Source of the DNA: an uncultured bacterium
GTDB lineage: Bacteria > Bacillota_I > Bacilli_A > RFN20 > CAG-826
Assembly: GCA_949297305.1 (NCBI GenBank)
Contig: CASFSG010000057.1
Span: 1-49,088 of the forward strand
Direction: 5' to 3'
Length of the DNA stretch: 49,088 nt
The notes under the pieces are model-generated. The model ran no database searches, was not told the origin of the DNA, and saw nothing but the letters and a program-made list of their open reading frames with translations. The translations under genes were made by a program, and so were the position numbers. Shown here piece after piece: positions 41,513 through 49,088 of the stretch (position 1 is the stretch's first letter; each line of letters begins with the position of its first letter).

Positions 41513-42358
41513 ATGAAAAAGATGATCGCCACCGATTTAGATGGTACATTATTCTTTCCTAAAGCTCGCTTTCGCTTAATTCGCCCAAAGGCTCTTAAAT
41601 TTATTCGTTCTTTTATCGATGAGGGCGGTGAATTTGTTGTTGTCAGTGGTCGCAATGAATTTTTTGGTCAAAAAGTCCAAAAGAAAATCGCGCGACCAAT
41701 TGGTATTATCGGTTGTAATGGTTCTTTTATTATGCAAAATAATAAGAAAATTTTTGAAAATTATTTTAATAACGAAAAATTAAAAAATCTTTTGAGCGAT
41801 ATTGAGAAAATCTATCGACCTATGTGCATTTTTATTATGACCAAAAAACATAATATGATTTGTCATCCGACTCGCAAATTTGGTTTATATGCTGCTTCGT
41901 ATCTTTTGTATTATTTCTTGCAAGGTGCATATCGCGAACCAACTTGTTTTTCTCAAAAAGCCTATTTTGATGAATTGGACAAAGGTAAAACCTACAAAGT
42001 TCTCATTATGTTTGGCGTCACTAATAAAGCAAAAATAAAAGCGAAAGAAATTAATAAAGCATTGCGAAGTAAATACTATGATGAGTTTGAATTTTCTTAC
42101 GCTGGGCAAGGAATAGAAATTTCTCCGAGCAACTGTTCTAAAGCCGAAGGATTGAAAAATTATATTAATTATTTTAAAATTAACCACGATAACGTTTACG
42201 TTATTGGTGATTCTGGAAATGATATTTCTATGTTTCATGAATTTTATGAAAATAGTTTCTGTATGGCTCATGCCCCTATATTCGTCTCGAAATATGCAAA
42301 TCATATAGTAAACAATTTCATAGAAATCGAGAAATATATTAAGAAAGAAGGAAAATAA
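41513..42358 (+). CDS. Cof-type HAD hydrolase (sugar or nucleotide phosphatase)
   Basis: A 281-aa Cof-subfamily phosphatase. Motif I is MIATDLDGTLF (residues 4-14), motif II VVVSGRNEFFG (about 43-53), and motif IV NVYVIGDSGNDISMF (about 227-241). The type IIB cap lies between residues about 85 and 190 and is unusually aromatic and basic. Substrates of this family are diverse sugar phosphates and nucleotide cofactors. It abuts the next gene exactly, TAA followed by ATG. It begins a three-gene unit that ends at the terminator at 43735. Confidence 0.85.
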   Translation: MKKMIATDLDGTLFFPKARFRLIRPKALKFIRSFIDEGGEFVVVSGRNEFFGQKVQKKIARPIGIIGCNGSFIMQNNKKIFENYFNNEKLKNLLSDIEKIYRPMCIFIMTKKHNMICHPTRKFGLYAASYLLYYFLQGAYREPTCFSQKAYFDELDKGKTYKVLIMFGVTNKAKIKAKEINKALRSKYYDEFEFSYAGQGIEISPSNCSKAEGLKNYINYFKINHDNVYVIGDSGNDISMFHEFYENSFCMAHAPIFVSKYANHIVNNFIEIEKYIKKEGK

Positions 42359-43225
42359 ATGTCTGAAGTAAACAATTTCACACGCATCATTGGCGATTTT
42401 GTGCGTGTTAATAGTGTCATTCGAGATTGCCTTGAATACGCTATCACAAAACCTAATTATTCTAAAGTTTTTTATGATAACCGCAAAAAAGCTTTAGAGA
42501 TGACTATCACTCAACAATCCCCTCTAAAAGTTGCTTGCGATAATAATGGTGAATTAGGTGAAAAATTATTTAACGCATTAAAAGAATTTTTTGAAACAAT
42601 TTTTGGTGAGGGAACAACTATCGTCACTATTCGTAACGATGAAGTTACTGTCGATAGTGCCCAACATCTTACAATCTTAGAAAAAGCAATCCCGTTGCAC
42701 GAAGAGATTAACCGCATGAAAATTGCTCATGTTGAAGCAGCGAAGAAAAATCAAAAATGGGATGATGAAATTCTCATTAAATTAGTTGAAATAGAAGAGA
42801 AATATTATCGCGGATTTGTCAATACTGTACTTTTTAACGAATTTGAAAAATTGTTTAACGAATACAATAAAGCCCGCATTGAAGCAAAAGGTGCGATTAC
42901 TCCTCAATCAAACTTTATTCAAAACGATATTGGTGTGGTCATACGTTTATTCAATCTAGTAAGGGCTAATGCGATGGTGCGTAGTCTCGATTATTATGAA
43001 TTTATCGATCCTTTATTTGCTCTATTGGAATGTGCGACTGGCCGAAGAGATTTAAAAGAAGGACAAAAATTCGCCGATTTATTTAAAGAAGTTCGAGAAA
43101 AAATTAATATTTATATTAAAGCGACTGGGCCAGTCTTTGAAAGTACTTATAATGCTTTCGTTAAAGAAATGGTCGAGGATAGTCGCAAAATGCAAGAAAA
43201 AGCCGCCAAAGAGCACGGCGCATAA
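42359..43225 (+). CDS. Unknown soluble, mainly helical protein
   Basis: I do not recognise this 288-aa protein. It has no transmembrane segment or signal peptide. It is rich in Lys, Glu, Ile, Asn and Phe, and long stretches look amphipathic-helical, for example IPLHEEINRMKIAHVEAAKK (about residues 111-130) and the charged C-terminal end VEDSRKMQEKAAKEH. Only one or two cysteines occur and no metal or nucleotide motif is visible. GAAGGAAAAT, within the end of the upstream gene, serves as Shine-Dalgarno. It sits between a HAD phosphatase and a small membrane protein. Confidence 0.75.
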   Translation: MSEVNNFTRIIGDFVRVNSVIRDCLEYAITKPNYSKVFYDNRKKALEMTITQQSPLKVACDNNGELGEKLFNALKEFFETIFGEGTTIVTIRNDEVTVDSAQHLTILEKAIPLHEEINRMKIAHVEAAKKNQKWDDEILIKLVEIEEKYYRGFVNTVLFNEFEKLFNEYNKARIEAKGAITPQSNFIQNDIGVVIRLFNLVRANAMVRSLDYYEFIDPLFALLECATGRRDLKEGQKFADLFKEVREKINIYIKATGPVFESTYNAFVKEMVEDSRKMQEKAAKEHGA

Positions 43226-43259
43226 ATTTCTTGCGTTTCGTTAATGGGGTGGTAAACTT

Positions 43260-43703
43260 ATGTCGATGAAAAAAGATATGAAAACAAAAAACAATTCTGA
43301 AAACACCTTCTCTTGGAAGGAAATAACTTGCTATGTCATCAGCGGTCTAATCACAATGTTTGGCCTCATTTTGATGGTCTTGCATTTAGTCGCGCGCTTT
43401 AGCAATGAAAATGCGAACACTAATCCCTTGAAAATTGCTGAAAATAATTTGATGCAAGCGATGAATGTTCCAATTAACTTTTTAGGCTATGGTTTAATTT
43501 TCTTCTCTTTAGGAATTGTTATCCTAATCATTACGCTTGCCGTTAATGCGAAGAAAACTGATCGCATAATTGAAAAAGAAATGCGTCGTCAACAACGCTT
43601 AGCCTCTTCTTTAATCGATGAAGGCCAAGATAAGATAATCGAAGCTGAAATCGTCAAAAACGAAGATGAAGTTACCCCAACTTTAACTGCGAAAGAACAA
43701 TAA
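43260..43703 (+). CDS. Unknown two-helix membrane protein
   Basis: A 147-aa protein with hydrophobic segments near residues 24-46 (ITCYVISGLITMFGLILMVL) and 72-95 (FLGYGLIFFSLGIVILIITL). The loop between them is Asn-rich. The C-terminal third is charged, with an RRQQR segment then an acidic stretch, probably cytoplasmic. No family is recognised. GGGGTGG lies 7-13 bases upstream of the ATG. It closes the operon and is followed by a terminator. Confidence 0.75.
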   Translation: MSMKKDMKTKNNSENTFSWKEITCYVISGLITMFGLILMVLHLVARFSNENANTNPLKIAENNLMQAMNVPINFLGYGLIFFSLGIVILIITLAVNAKKTDRIIEKEMRRQQRLASSLIDEGQDKIIEAEIVKNEDEVTPTLTAKEQ

Positions 43704-43734
43704 TATCTTCGCATAGTTATTAATGCTATGATTG

Positions 43735-43757
43735 AGCTCCTGCGGGAGCTTTTTTAT
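43735..43757 (+). terminator. Terminator before the MarR-ABC operon
   Basis: AGCTCC-TGCG-GGAGCT is followed by TTTTTTATTTAT. A short inverted repeat, CATAG-N9-CTATG, precedes it. Confidence 0.85.
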
Positions 43758-43784
43758 TTATAAAAAATATATTAAAAAGGGCTA

Positions 43785-43812
43785 TTGACTAATATAAAAA
43801 AATAATTAAAAT
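43785..43812 (+). promoter_or_regulatory. Promoter of the MarR-ABC exporter operon
   Basis: TTGACT (43785-43790) and TAAAAT (43807-43812) are 16 bp apart. The leader of about 22 bases lacks a Shine-Dalgarno and contains TTGTATCTCAA, an interrupted TTG-N5-CAA that could be a MarR-type operator. Confidence 0.6.
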
Positions 43813-43840
43813 ACGAATTGTTGTATCTCAAACTATTATT

Positions 43841-44293
43841 ATGAAAAGCAATAAATTCGACTCAATTACCTTTAGTATCAAACGCCTTAATGCTCTATTG
43901 ACGCGAACGTTTTGCAATTTAAATTCAATCCGTTCTTTAGATGAACAAATAGGTTCCTCAGCTTTTTTGCTCGCTTATTTATATGATCATCGCGATTTTG
44001 ATATTTCGCAAAAAGACATTGAGGTTCGCTTTGCTATTACTAAAGGTACTTTATCGAAAACCTTATCCCTTTTAGAGCAGAAGGGGTATATAAATCGCCT
44101 TGCTAGCGAAAGCGATCATCGCTATCGCTATGTAACATTAACTCCTCTAGGCGAGGAAACATATCACAATATTCAATTAGAGGCTAATAGATTAGAGGAA
44201 GAACTTTTGAAGAATTTTTCGGAAGAAGATCGCAAACGATTTCTTATCTATTTAAAAAAAGCCATGTACAATTTAGAAAATTTTAATTCATAG
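43841..44293 (+). CDS. MarR-family transcriptional regulator
   Basis: A 150-aa winged-helix regulator. The DNA-binding region covers about residues 55-100: DISQKDIEVRFAITKGTLSK is the helix-turn-helix and RLASESDHRYRYVTLTPLG is the wing with its conserved Asp-x-Arg type turn. N- and C-terminal helices would form the dimer interface. It is 15 bases ahead of two ABC exporter genes on the same strand, the usual layout for a self-regulated multidrug exporter operon, so it probably represses its own operon. Confidence 0.9.
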   Translation: MKSNKFDSITFSIKRLNALLTRTFCNLNSIRSLDEQIGSSAFLLAYLYDHRDFDISQKDIEVRFAITKGTLSKTLSLLEQKGYINRLASESDHRYRYVTLTPLGEETYHNIQLEANRLEEELLKNFSEEDRKRFLIYLKKAMYNLENFNS

Positions 44294-44308
44294 GAGGCTA
44301 GACATATT

Positions 44309-46180
44309 ATGCGCAATAAAAAAAGTAATTTGCCAAAAAAACATAAAGGTGTTATTCGCACTTTAGCCCGTTCGGTTCGTCAATATAAAGTATATGCAAT
44401 TTTAAATCCTTTCTTTATGGCTTTTGAAACATTATGTGAATGTTTAATTCCTTTTGTTATTGGCCAATTAATTAACTTTATTCAAGATGTTCCTCCCTCT
44501 GGGTTTTTAGCTCAAATTATTTATGCTTTTGGTGGAAATCCTAATGGCGTCGGAGAAGAAAGGGATTTTATCGCTTTAATTGTCTTAGGTAGCGTTTTAT
44601 TAGTTTTGGCATTGCTCTCTTTAACGTTTGGCTTTCTAGGGGGTAAATTTGCAGCGATTGCTTCTACTGGGTTTGCTGCTAATTTAAGGCAAGACATTTT
44701 CTATAAAATTCAAGAGTTTAGCTTTGCTAATATTGATAAATTCTCAACTTCTTCTTTAGTTACTAGAATGACTACCGATGTCAATAATGTTCAAATGTCG
44801 TTCCAAATGCTTATTCGCATCGTCATTAGAGTACCTTTGATGATGATTTTTTCTGTAATCATGACCTTTAGTGTCAACGCGACATTAAGCTGGATTTTCG
44901 TGGCATTATTACCTGTTTTAGGGTTTGTTTTAATTTTTATATCTTTAAGAGCATACAAGATATTTAATAAATTATTTACTAAATACGACGATTTAAATGC
45001 CTCGGTTCAAGAAAATGTTAAAGGCATTCGCGTCGTCAAATCTTATGTTCGTGAAGAATTTGAAAAGAATAAATTTGCTAAAGCTAGTGGCAATTTAATG
45101 ACCGGATTTATTAAAGCCGAAAAATTAGTGGCTTGGACAACTCCGGCAATGAACGTGACCATTCATGTTTCTAATATTTTAATTGGCACGATTGGCGCTT
45201 TAGCGGTCTATTATACTTCAATTGGAGATTATCGTTTCGGTGCTTTAGCGGTTGGTGATATGTCTTCATTAATCACCTACGGTATTCAAATTTTATCATC
45301 ATTAATGATGTTATCGATGGTAATGGTGATGCTAGTAATGTCAATTACCAGTGCGAATCGTATCTATGAAGTTTTAGTTGAAAAATCAACGATTATTAAT
45401 CCCCTTGATCCAATTTATGATGTTGAAAATGGTTCGATTGATTTTGATAATGTTAGTTTTAAATATTCGCTGACTGCTGAAAAATTTGCTTTGGCTGATG
45501 TTAATTTACACATTAAATCAGGGATGACGGTTGGTATCATTGGCTCTACCGGTTCATCTAAATCGACATTAGTTAATTTAATTTCTCGTTTATATGATAC
45601 GACAGAAGGGGATGTTCGAGTTGGCGGTAGGAATGTCAAAGATTATGACTTAAAGACTCTACGAGATAATGTGGCAGTGGTCCTACAAAAAAATGTTCTT
45701 TTCTCGGGGACGATTAAAGATAATTTGCGTTGGGGAAAAGAAAATGCGACTGATGAAGAAATGATCGATGCTTGTAAAATCGCTCATGCGGATGAATTCG
45801 TTCAAACTTTTCCTGATAAATATGATACTTATATTGAACAAGGTGGGACGAATGTTAGCGGTGGTCAAAAACAACGTTTATGCATTGCCCGCGCTTTATT
45901 AAAAAATCCTAAAATTATCATTTTTGATGACTCGACAAGTGCAGTCGATACGCGCACTGACGCCCAAATTCGTAAATCGTTAAAAGAAGATTTGCCTAAC
46001 GTTACCAAAATTATCATTTCACAACGCGTTTCTTCGGTTGAAGACGCTGATATGATAATTGTTATGGATAATGGCAAAATCAATGGTTTAGGCACCAATG
46101 ATGAGTTATTAGCGACCAACGCAATTTATCAAGAAATTCATACGATTCAAAACAATATAGGAGGTAAGCCAAATGCCTAG
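44309..46180 (+). CDS. Heterodimeric ABC exporter, subunit with degenerate catalytic site
   Basis: A 623-aa half-transporter: six membrane segments (about residues 25-345) followed by the ATPase (about 375-610). Walker A reads GSTGSSKST (Ser replaces the conserved Gly before Lys). The signature VSGGQKQR is canonical. Walker B ends FDDSTSAVD, so the catalytic Glu is Asp, and the H-loop His is Gln (IISQRVSS). These are the hallmarks of the non-catalytic side of a BmrC/LmrC-like heterodimer. GGAGG lies upstream. It overlaps its partner gene by 8 bp. Drug or lipid export is likely, substrate unknown. Confidence 0.9.
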   Translation: MRNKKSNLPKKHKGVIRTLARSVRQYKVYAILNPFFMAFETLCECLIPFVIGQLINFIQDVPPSGFLAQIIYAFGGNPNGVGEERDFIALIVLGSVLLVLALLSLTFGFLGGKFAAIASTGFAANLRQDIFYKIQEFSFANIDKFSTSSLVTRMTTDVNNVQMSFQMLIRIVIRVPLMMIFSVIMTFSVNATLSWIFVALLPVLGFVLIFISLRAYKIFNKLFTKYDDLNASVQENVKGIRVVKSYVREEFEKNKFAKASGNLMTGFIKAEKLVAWTTPAMNVTIHVSNILIGTIGALAVYYTSIGDYRFGALAVGDMSSLITYGIQILSSLMMLSMVMVMLVMSITSANRIYEVLVEKSTIINPLDPIYDVENGSIDFDNVSFKYSLTAEKFALADVNLHIKSGMTVGIIGSTGSSKSTLVNLISRLYDTTEGDVRVGGRNVKDYDLKTLRDNVAVVLQKNVLFSGTIKDNLRWGKENATDEEMIDACKIAHADEFVQTFPDKYDTYIEQGGTNVSGGQKQRLCIARALLKNPKIIIFDDSTSAVDTRTDAQIRKSLKEDLPNVTKIIISQRVSSVEDADMIIVMDNGKINGLGTNDELLATNAIYQEIHTIQNNIGGKPNA

Positions 46181-48140
46181 AAGTGCTCCTCGAGGTGGTC
46201 GAAGAATGGCCTCTTTAGATATTAAAGGTTTATTGCAACAAGGCGTTTTAAAACGTTTATTAAATATTCTTTGGAAGCAATATCGCGGTCGTTTGATTTT
46301 GATTATGATTTGCATCTTATTTACCTGCGTTGGTAACCTTGCTAGCTCTGTCTTTATGCAATTAATCATCAGTCAATTTATTCAACCAGCCGTAGCGTCC
46401 AAAGCGATTGAACCTTATATTCGGAATTTAATCTATGTCGTTTCCGGTATGGGCTTTGTTTATATATTAAGTTTTGTAGCTTTTGCTACTTATTCGCAAG
46501 TTTTAGCCCGCCTAACTCATGTCATTATGAACGACATACGTATTCAAATGTTTAACAAGATGGAATCTTTACCGATTAAATATTTTGATACTCATTCACA
46601 CGGTGATATCATGTCGCATTACACTAATGATATTGATTCTATTCGTCAATTTATTTCCCAATCTTTGCCACAATTGTTTTCTACTGCCTGTGCAGTTACT
46701 TTAGTGTTAGTTGCTATGACTGTGTATTCCGTATGGCTTCTTTTAGTTGTTTTACTTGGTGTTGTCATCATTTTACTTGTCACTAGAAATATCGGTGGCA
46801 AAAGTACCAAATATTTCTATGAACAACAAGTTTCTGTTGGTAAACTCGAAGGTTTTATCGAAGAAATGATGGCGGGATTAAAAGTCATCAAAGTTTTCAC
46901 TCACGAAGAAAAAATTAAATCGCAATTTGATGGCGTTAATGGTGAATTATGTTCTAATTCAACCAAAGCAAACTATTTAGGTAATATTTTGATGCCAGTT
47001 TTAAACAATATTGGTAATGTGACCTATGTTTTAGTTGCTACTGTTGCTGTTATTTTAATGCACTTTGATGTTCCTAATTTTGGTTGGATTTGTTTTAGTG
47101 GTTTATCGACGCATATTTGGCCAACCATCGATGCTTCAATCATTGTTACCTTTTTAATGTTGACGCGGGGATTAAATCAAAATATTTCGCAAGTGTCACA
47201 ACAAATTGCAATGGCATCGATGGCGATTGCAGGGGCTCAACGTGTTTTTGCCCTAATTGATGAAGAGCCAGAAGTTGATAACGGCTATGTTACCTTAGTG
47301 AACGCCAAATGGGAAAATGGCAATTTGGTTGAAACAAAGGATCGCTCCTACCATGTTTGGGCGTGGAAGCATCCTCATCACGATGGGACAACGACCTTAA
47401 CCGAGCTAAAAGGTGATATTTTATTTGATGATGTCGATTTTGGTTATGTACCTGAAAAGATTGTTTTACATAATGTATCGATTTATGCTCATCCAGGACA
47501 AAAGATTGCTTTTGTTGGGGCAACTGGGGCAGGAAAAACTACAATTACGAATTTATTGAATCGTTTTTATGACATTCAAGATGGTAAAATTCGTTATGAC
47601 GGCATTAATATCAACAAAATTAAGAAAGACGATTTGAGAAGATCTTTAGGTATTGTCTTACAAGACACAAATTTATTTACGATGTCGGTAATGGATAATA
47701 TTCGTTATGGGCGCTTAAATGCGACCGATGAAGAAGTTTATAGAGCTGCTAAAATCGCAAATGCATATGATTTTATAACTCGCTTGCCAGAGGGATTTAA
47801 TACAATTATTCGCGCTGATGGTGCCAACTTATCACAAGGACAACGACAATTGATTTCAATCGCGCGAGCAGCCTGTGCCGATGCACCAGTAATGATTTTA
47901 GATGAAGCGACCTCTTCAATTGATACGCGTACCGAACAATTAGTCCAAAAAGGCACTGATGAGTTGATGAAAGGACGTACAGTTTTTGTCATCGCTCACC
48001 GTTTATCAACGGTGCAAAATAGCGACGCCATTATGGTCTTAGAGCATGGCAGAATTATCGAACGCGGTAATCATGAAACTTTAATTGCTCAAAAAGGTGT
48101 CTATTATCAGCTTTATACCGGTGCGTTTGAATTAGAATAA
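46173..48140 (+). CDS. Heterodimeric ABC exporter, catalytically intact subunit
   Basis: A 655-aa half-transporter with six membrane segments (about residues 35-350) and an ATPase (about 410-645). Walker A GATGAGKTT, Walker B MILDEATSSID with the catalytic Glu, and H-loop VIAHRLSTV are intact. The signature reads LSQGQRQL rather than LSGGQ. With its partner's canonical signature this would give one working and one degenerate ATP site. About 35 extra residues (about 375-410) rich in Trp and His lie between the membrane and ATPase domains. Shine-Dalgarno AGGAGG precedes the ATG, which lies within the partner's end. Confidence 0.92.
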   Translation: MPRSAPRGGRRMASLDIKGLLQQGVLKRLLNILWKQYRGRLILIMICILFTCVGNLASSVFMQLIISQFIQPAVASKAIEPYIRNLIYVVSGMGFVYILSFVAFATYSQVLARLTHVIMNDIRIQMFNKMESLPIKYFDTHSHGDIMSHYTNDIDSIRQFISQSLPQLFSTACAVTLVLVAMTVYSVWLLLVVLLGVVIILLVTRNIGGKSTKYFYEQQVSVGKLEGFIEEMMAGLKVIKVFTHEEKIKSQFDGVNGELCSNSTKANYLGNILMPVLNNIGNVTYVLVATVAVILMHFDVPNFGWICFSGLSTHIWPTIDASIIVTFLMLTRGLNQNISQVSQQIAMASMAIAGAQRVFALIDEEPEVDNGYVTLVNAKWENGNLVETKDRSYHVWAWKHPHHDGTTTLTELKGDILFDDVDFGYVPEKIVLHNVSIYAHPGQKIAFVGATGAGKTTITNLLNRFYDIQDGKIRYDGININKIKKDDLRRSLGIVLQDTNLFTMSVMDNIRYGRLNATDEEVYRAAKIANAYDFITRLPEGFNTIIRADGANLSQGQRQLISIARAACADAPVMILDEATSSIDTRTEQLVQKGTDELMKGRTVFVIAHRLSTVQNSDAIMVLEHGRIIERGNHETLIAQKGVYYQLYTGAFELE

Positions 48141-48183
48141 AAATAAAAAAATTGATTTAATTTATGTCAATATTTTACTACAA

Positions 48184-48189
48184 TATACT
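48184..48189 (+). promoter_or_regulatory. -10 box immediately before the AraC-type gene
   Basis: TATACT ends three bases before the ATG at 48193 and no Shine-Dalgarno is present. If used, initiation would fall on or just after the start codon, so either the start is slightly further in or another -10 is used. No good -35 was found. Confidence 0.3.
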
Positions 48190-48192
48190 TGT

Positions 48193-49080
48193 ATGATTAA
48201 AAAGAAATATTATTTAAACAAAAAAAGTTATGAAAATAAAACTATCGGTGGAGATAAAATAGTTTTATATCATCGCCTTTATAAAGGCAAAAAGATTGAA
48301 AATAGTAAAGATCTCTCTTTCAATGATGAAAATTTTGATTTTTTTATTCCAATTTCTTCAATTCCTACCTTATTTTTAGAAGATAAAATGACTTTTGGGG
48401 AAGCTGGTTTTGTCTATATGGTTCAACCTTATCGCAAACACGGGTTTTTAAATTGTCATAAAGACATTGAGTTTTTTGCCTTGAAAGTTGATTCGCTTTA
48501 TATGCGCGATTTTTTAAAGGAATTTAGCAAAGAAAAAGAGTTCTTTTTCAAATCTAAATTCTTTTTATCTCCTTTAGCAGGTGATTTATTGCAAGATGCT
48601 TTTATTGCTAATGAACGCGGTGATAAAAAGATGGTTTCTGCTATTTTAGAAACCTTATTACGCGAACTTGCATTTTCTTCTATCAATAATACGGTCGATG
48701 CTCGTTCAGATTTCCCAATCAATGTTACCCCGGTTGTGCGCGATGTCATTAATTATTTGTATGATAATTATGATAAGCAAATAAAAATCAAGGAAATTGC
48801 TGAGAAGTTCAATATTTCTATTGAACATCTCATTCGTTTATTTAAGGAAGAAATTAATGATACACCAAAACAGTTTATGCTTCGCCTCCGCTTAAATAAA
48901 GCGCGAAGTTTGTTTGAAAATACAAATTATAAAACGCATAAAATATCCTTGATTTGCGGCATTTCTAGCACGAATTCTTTAACTGAAGCCTTTAAAAAAG
49001 TCTACGGTATATCAGTTAAAGATATTGCTCGTCCTATGATGAGTGAAACAATCGATTTTCGAAATCATCGCAATAAATAA
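48193..49080 (+). CDS. AraC-family transcriptional regulator
   Basis: A 295-aa regulator. The N-terminal half (about residues 1-165) looks like a cupin-type sensing domain, beta-rich with FGEAGFVYMVQPYRKHGF. The C-terminal double helix-turn-helix (about 185-280) has IKIKEIAEKFNISIEHLIRLFKEE and then LRLNKARSLFENTNYKTHKI, with the AraC ending NSLTEAFKKVYGISVKD. It follows the ABC exporter without a visible terminator. Its target may be the exporter or genes beyond the window, which ends 8 bases after its stop. Confidence 0.9.
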   Translation: MIKKKYYLNKKSYENKTIGGDKIVLYHRLYKGKKIENSKDLSFNDENFDFFIPISSIPTLFLEDKMTFGEAGFVYMVQPYRKHGFLNCHKDIEFFALKVDSLYMRDFLKEFSKEKEFFFKSKFFLSPLAGDLLQDAFIANERGDKKMVSAILETLLRELAFSSINNTVDARSDFPINVTPVVRDVINYLYDNYDKQIKIKEIAEKFNISIEHLIRLFKEEINDTPKQFMLRLRLNKARSLFENTNYKTHKISLICGISSTNSLTEAFKKVYGISVKDIARPMMSETIDFRNHRNK

Positions 49081-49088
49081 AATACTTA

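Noticed and set aside
41885-42304. 139-codon open frame on the minus strand
   Set aside because: It lies wholly inside the Cof-type HAD gene, has no Shine-Dalgarno or promoter, and its residues follow from the sense codons.
1-49088. UGA read as tryptophan (Mollicutes code)
   Set aside because: Several genes end in in-frame TGA at family-appropriate positions and their tryptophans are TGG.
1-49088. CRISPR array, insertion sequence, integrase or prophage
   Set aside because: No regularly spaced repeats, transposase or phage motifs were seen on either strand; the only repeat pair is the decayed one around the ATPase.

Overview
The window is about 49 kb of AT-rich chromosome from a low-GC Bacillota (Firmicutes) bacterium. 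Gene order is clearly Bacillus-like: dnaD-nth, recU, gpsB-rnpB, recA-rny-ymdB-miaB-ymcA, argS-rpoE-fba. At least six genes end in TGA (dnaD, miaB, ymcA, miaA, ychF and both fused ABC genes) and tryptophan is written TGG, so UGA is a stop codon and the Mycoplasma/Spiroplasma code is excluded. GpsB points to a walled cell. The MEP isoprenoid enzymes IspD and IspF are present. A deep-branching Bacilli, Erysipelotrichia or RF39-like lineage fits best; that placement is inference.

Layout. 1-3.3 kb: a cut-off gene, then DNA replication and repair (dnaD, nth, recU, a DEDDh exonuclease) and the cell-division factor gpsB. 3.3-11.7 kb: RNase P RNA set between gpsB and pgsA, then cinA-type pncC, recA, and an RNA-metabolism run (rny, ymdB, miaB, ricA, miaA, tcdA) that carries three enzymes for tRNA position 37. 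11.8-18.5 kb: fhs, a DUF951 protein and two large fused ATPase-permease ABC genes. 18.5-28.2 kb: cold-shock protein, ychF, ispF, gltX, argS, rpoE, fba, then nrnA, cysQ and a lipoprotein 5'-nucleotidase, a nucleotide-turnover group. 28.3-33 kb, mostly minus strand: a NifU-type scaffold, a small membrane protein, six tRNAs, pgi, an S1-domain protein, ispD and a HAD phosphatase. 33-37.2 kb: a LemA-like protein, an MFS transporter, then an accessory patch in which a foreign-looking AAA/DUF4143 ATPase is flanked by two decayed direct repeats next to tRNA-Leu. 37.2-49 kb: mgtE, pduL, metK behind a SAM-I-like riboswitch, hpf, a Cof-type HAD gene with two unknown genes, a MarR-controlled heterodimeric ABC exporter and an AraC-type regulator.

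Two kinds of gene start are visible. Many genes have a strong GGAGG Shine-Dalgarno (recA, rny, fhs, rpoE, metK, mgtE). Others have no Shine-Dalgarno and a -10 box so close to the ATG that the mRNA should be leaderless or nearly so (csp, ychF, argS, the Cof-type HAD gene, the exonuclease). Most of the window is ordinary housekeeping sequence. The points most worth a second look are the ATPase patch with its flanking repeats, the leaderless starts, the embedded rnpB, the divergent MiaA and the compact metK riboswitch. No CRISPR array, intact insertion sequence, integrase or prophage was seen.
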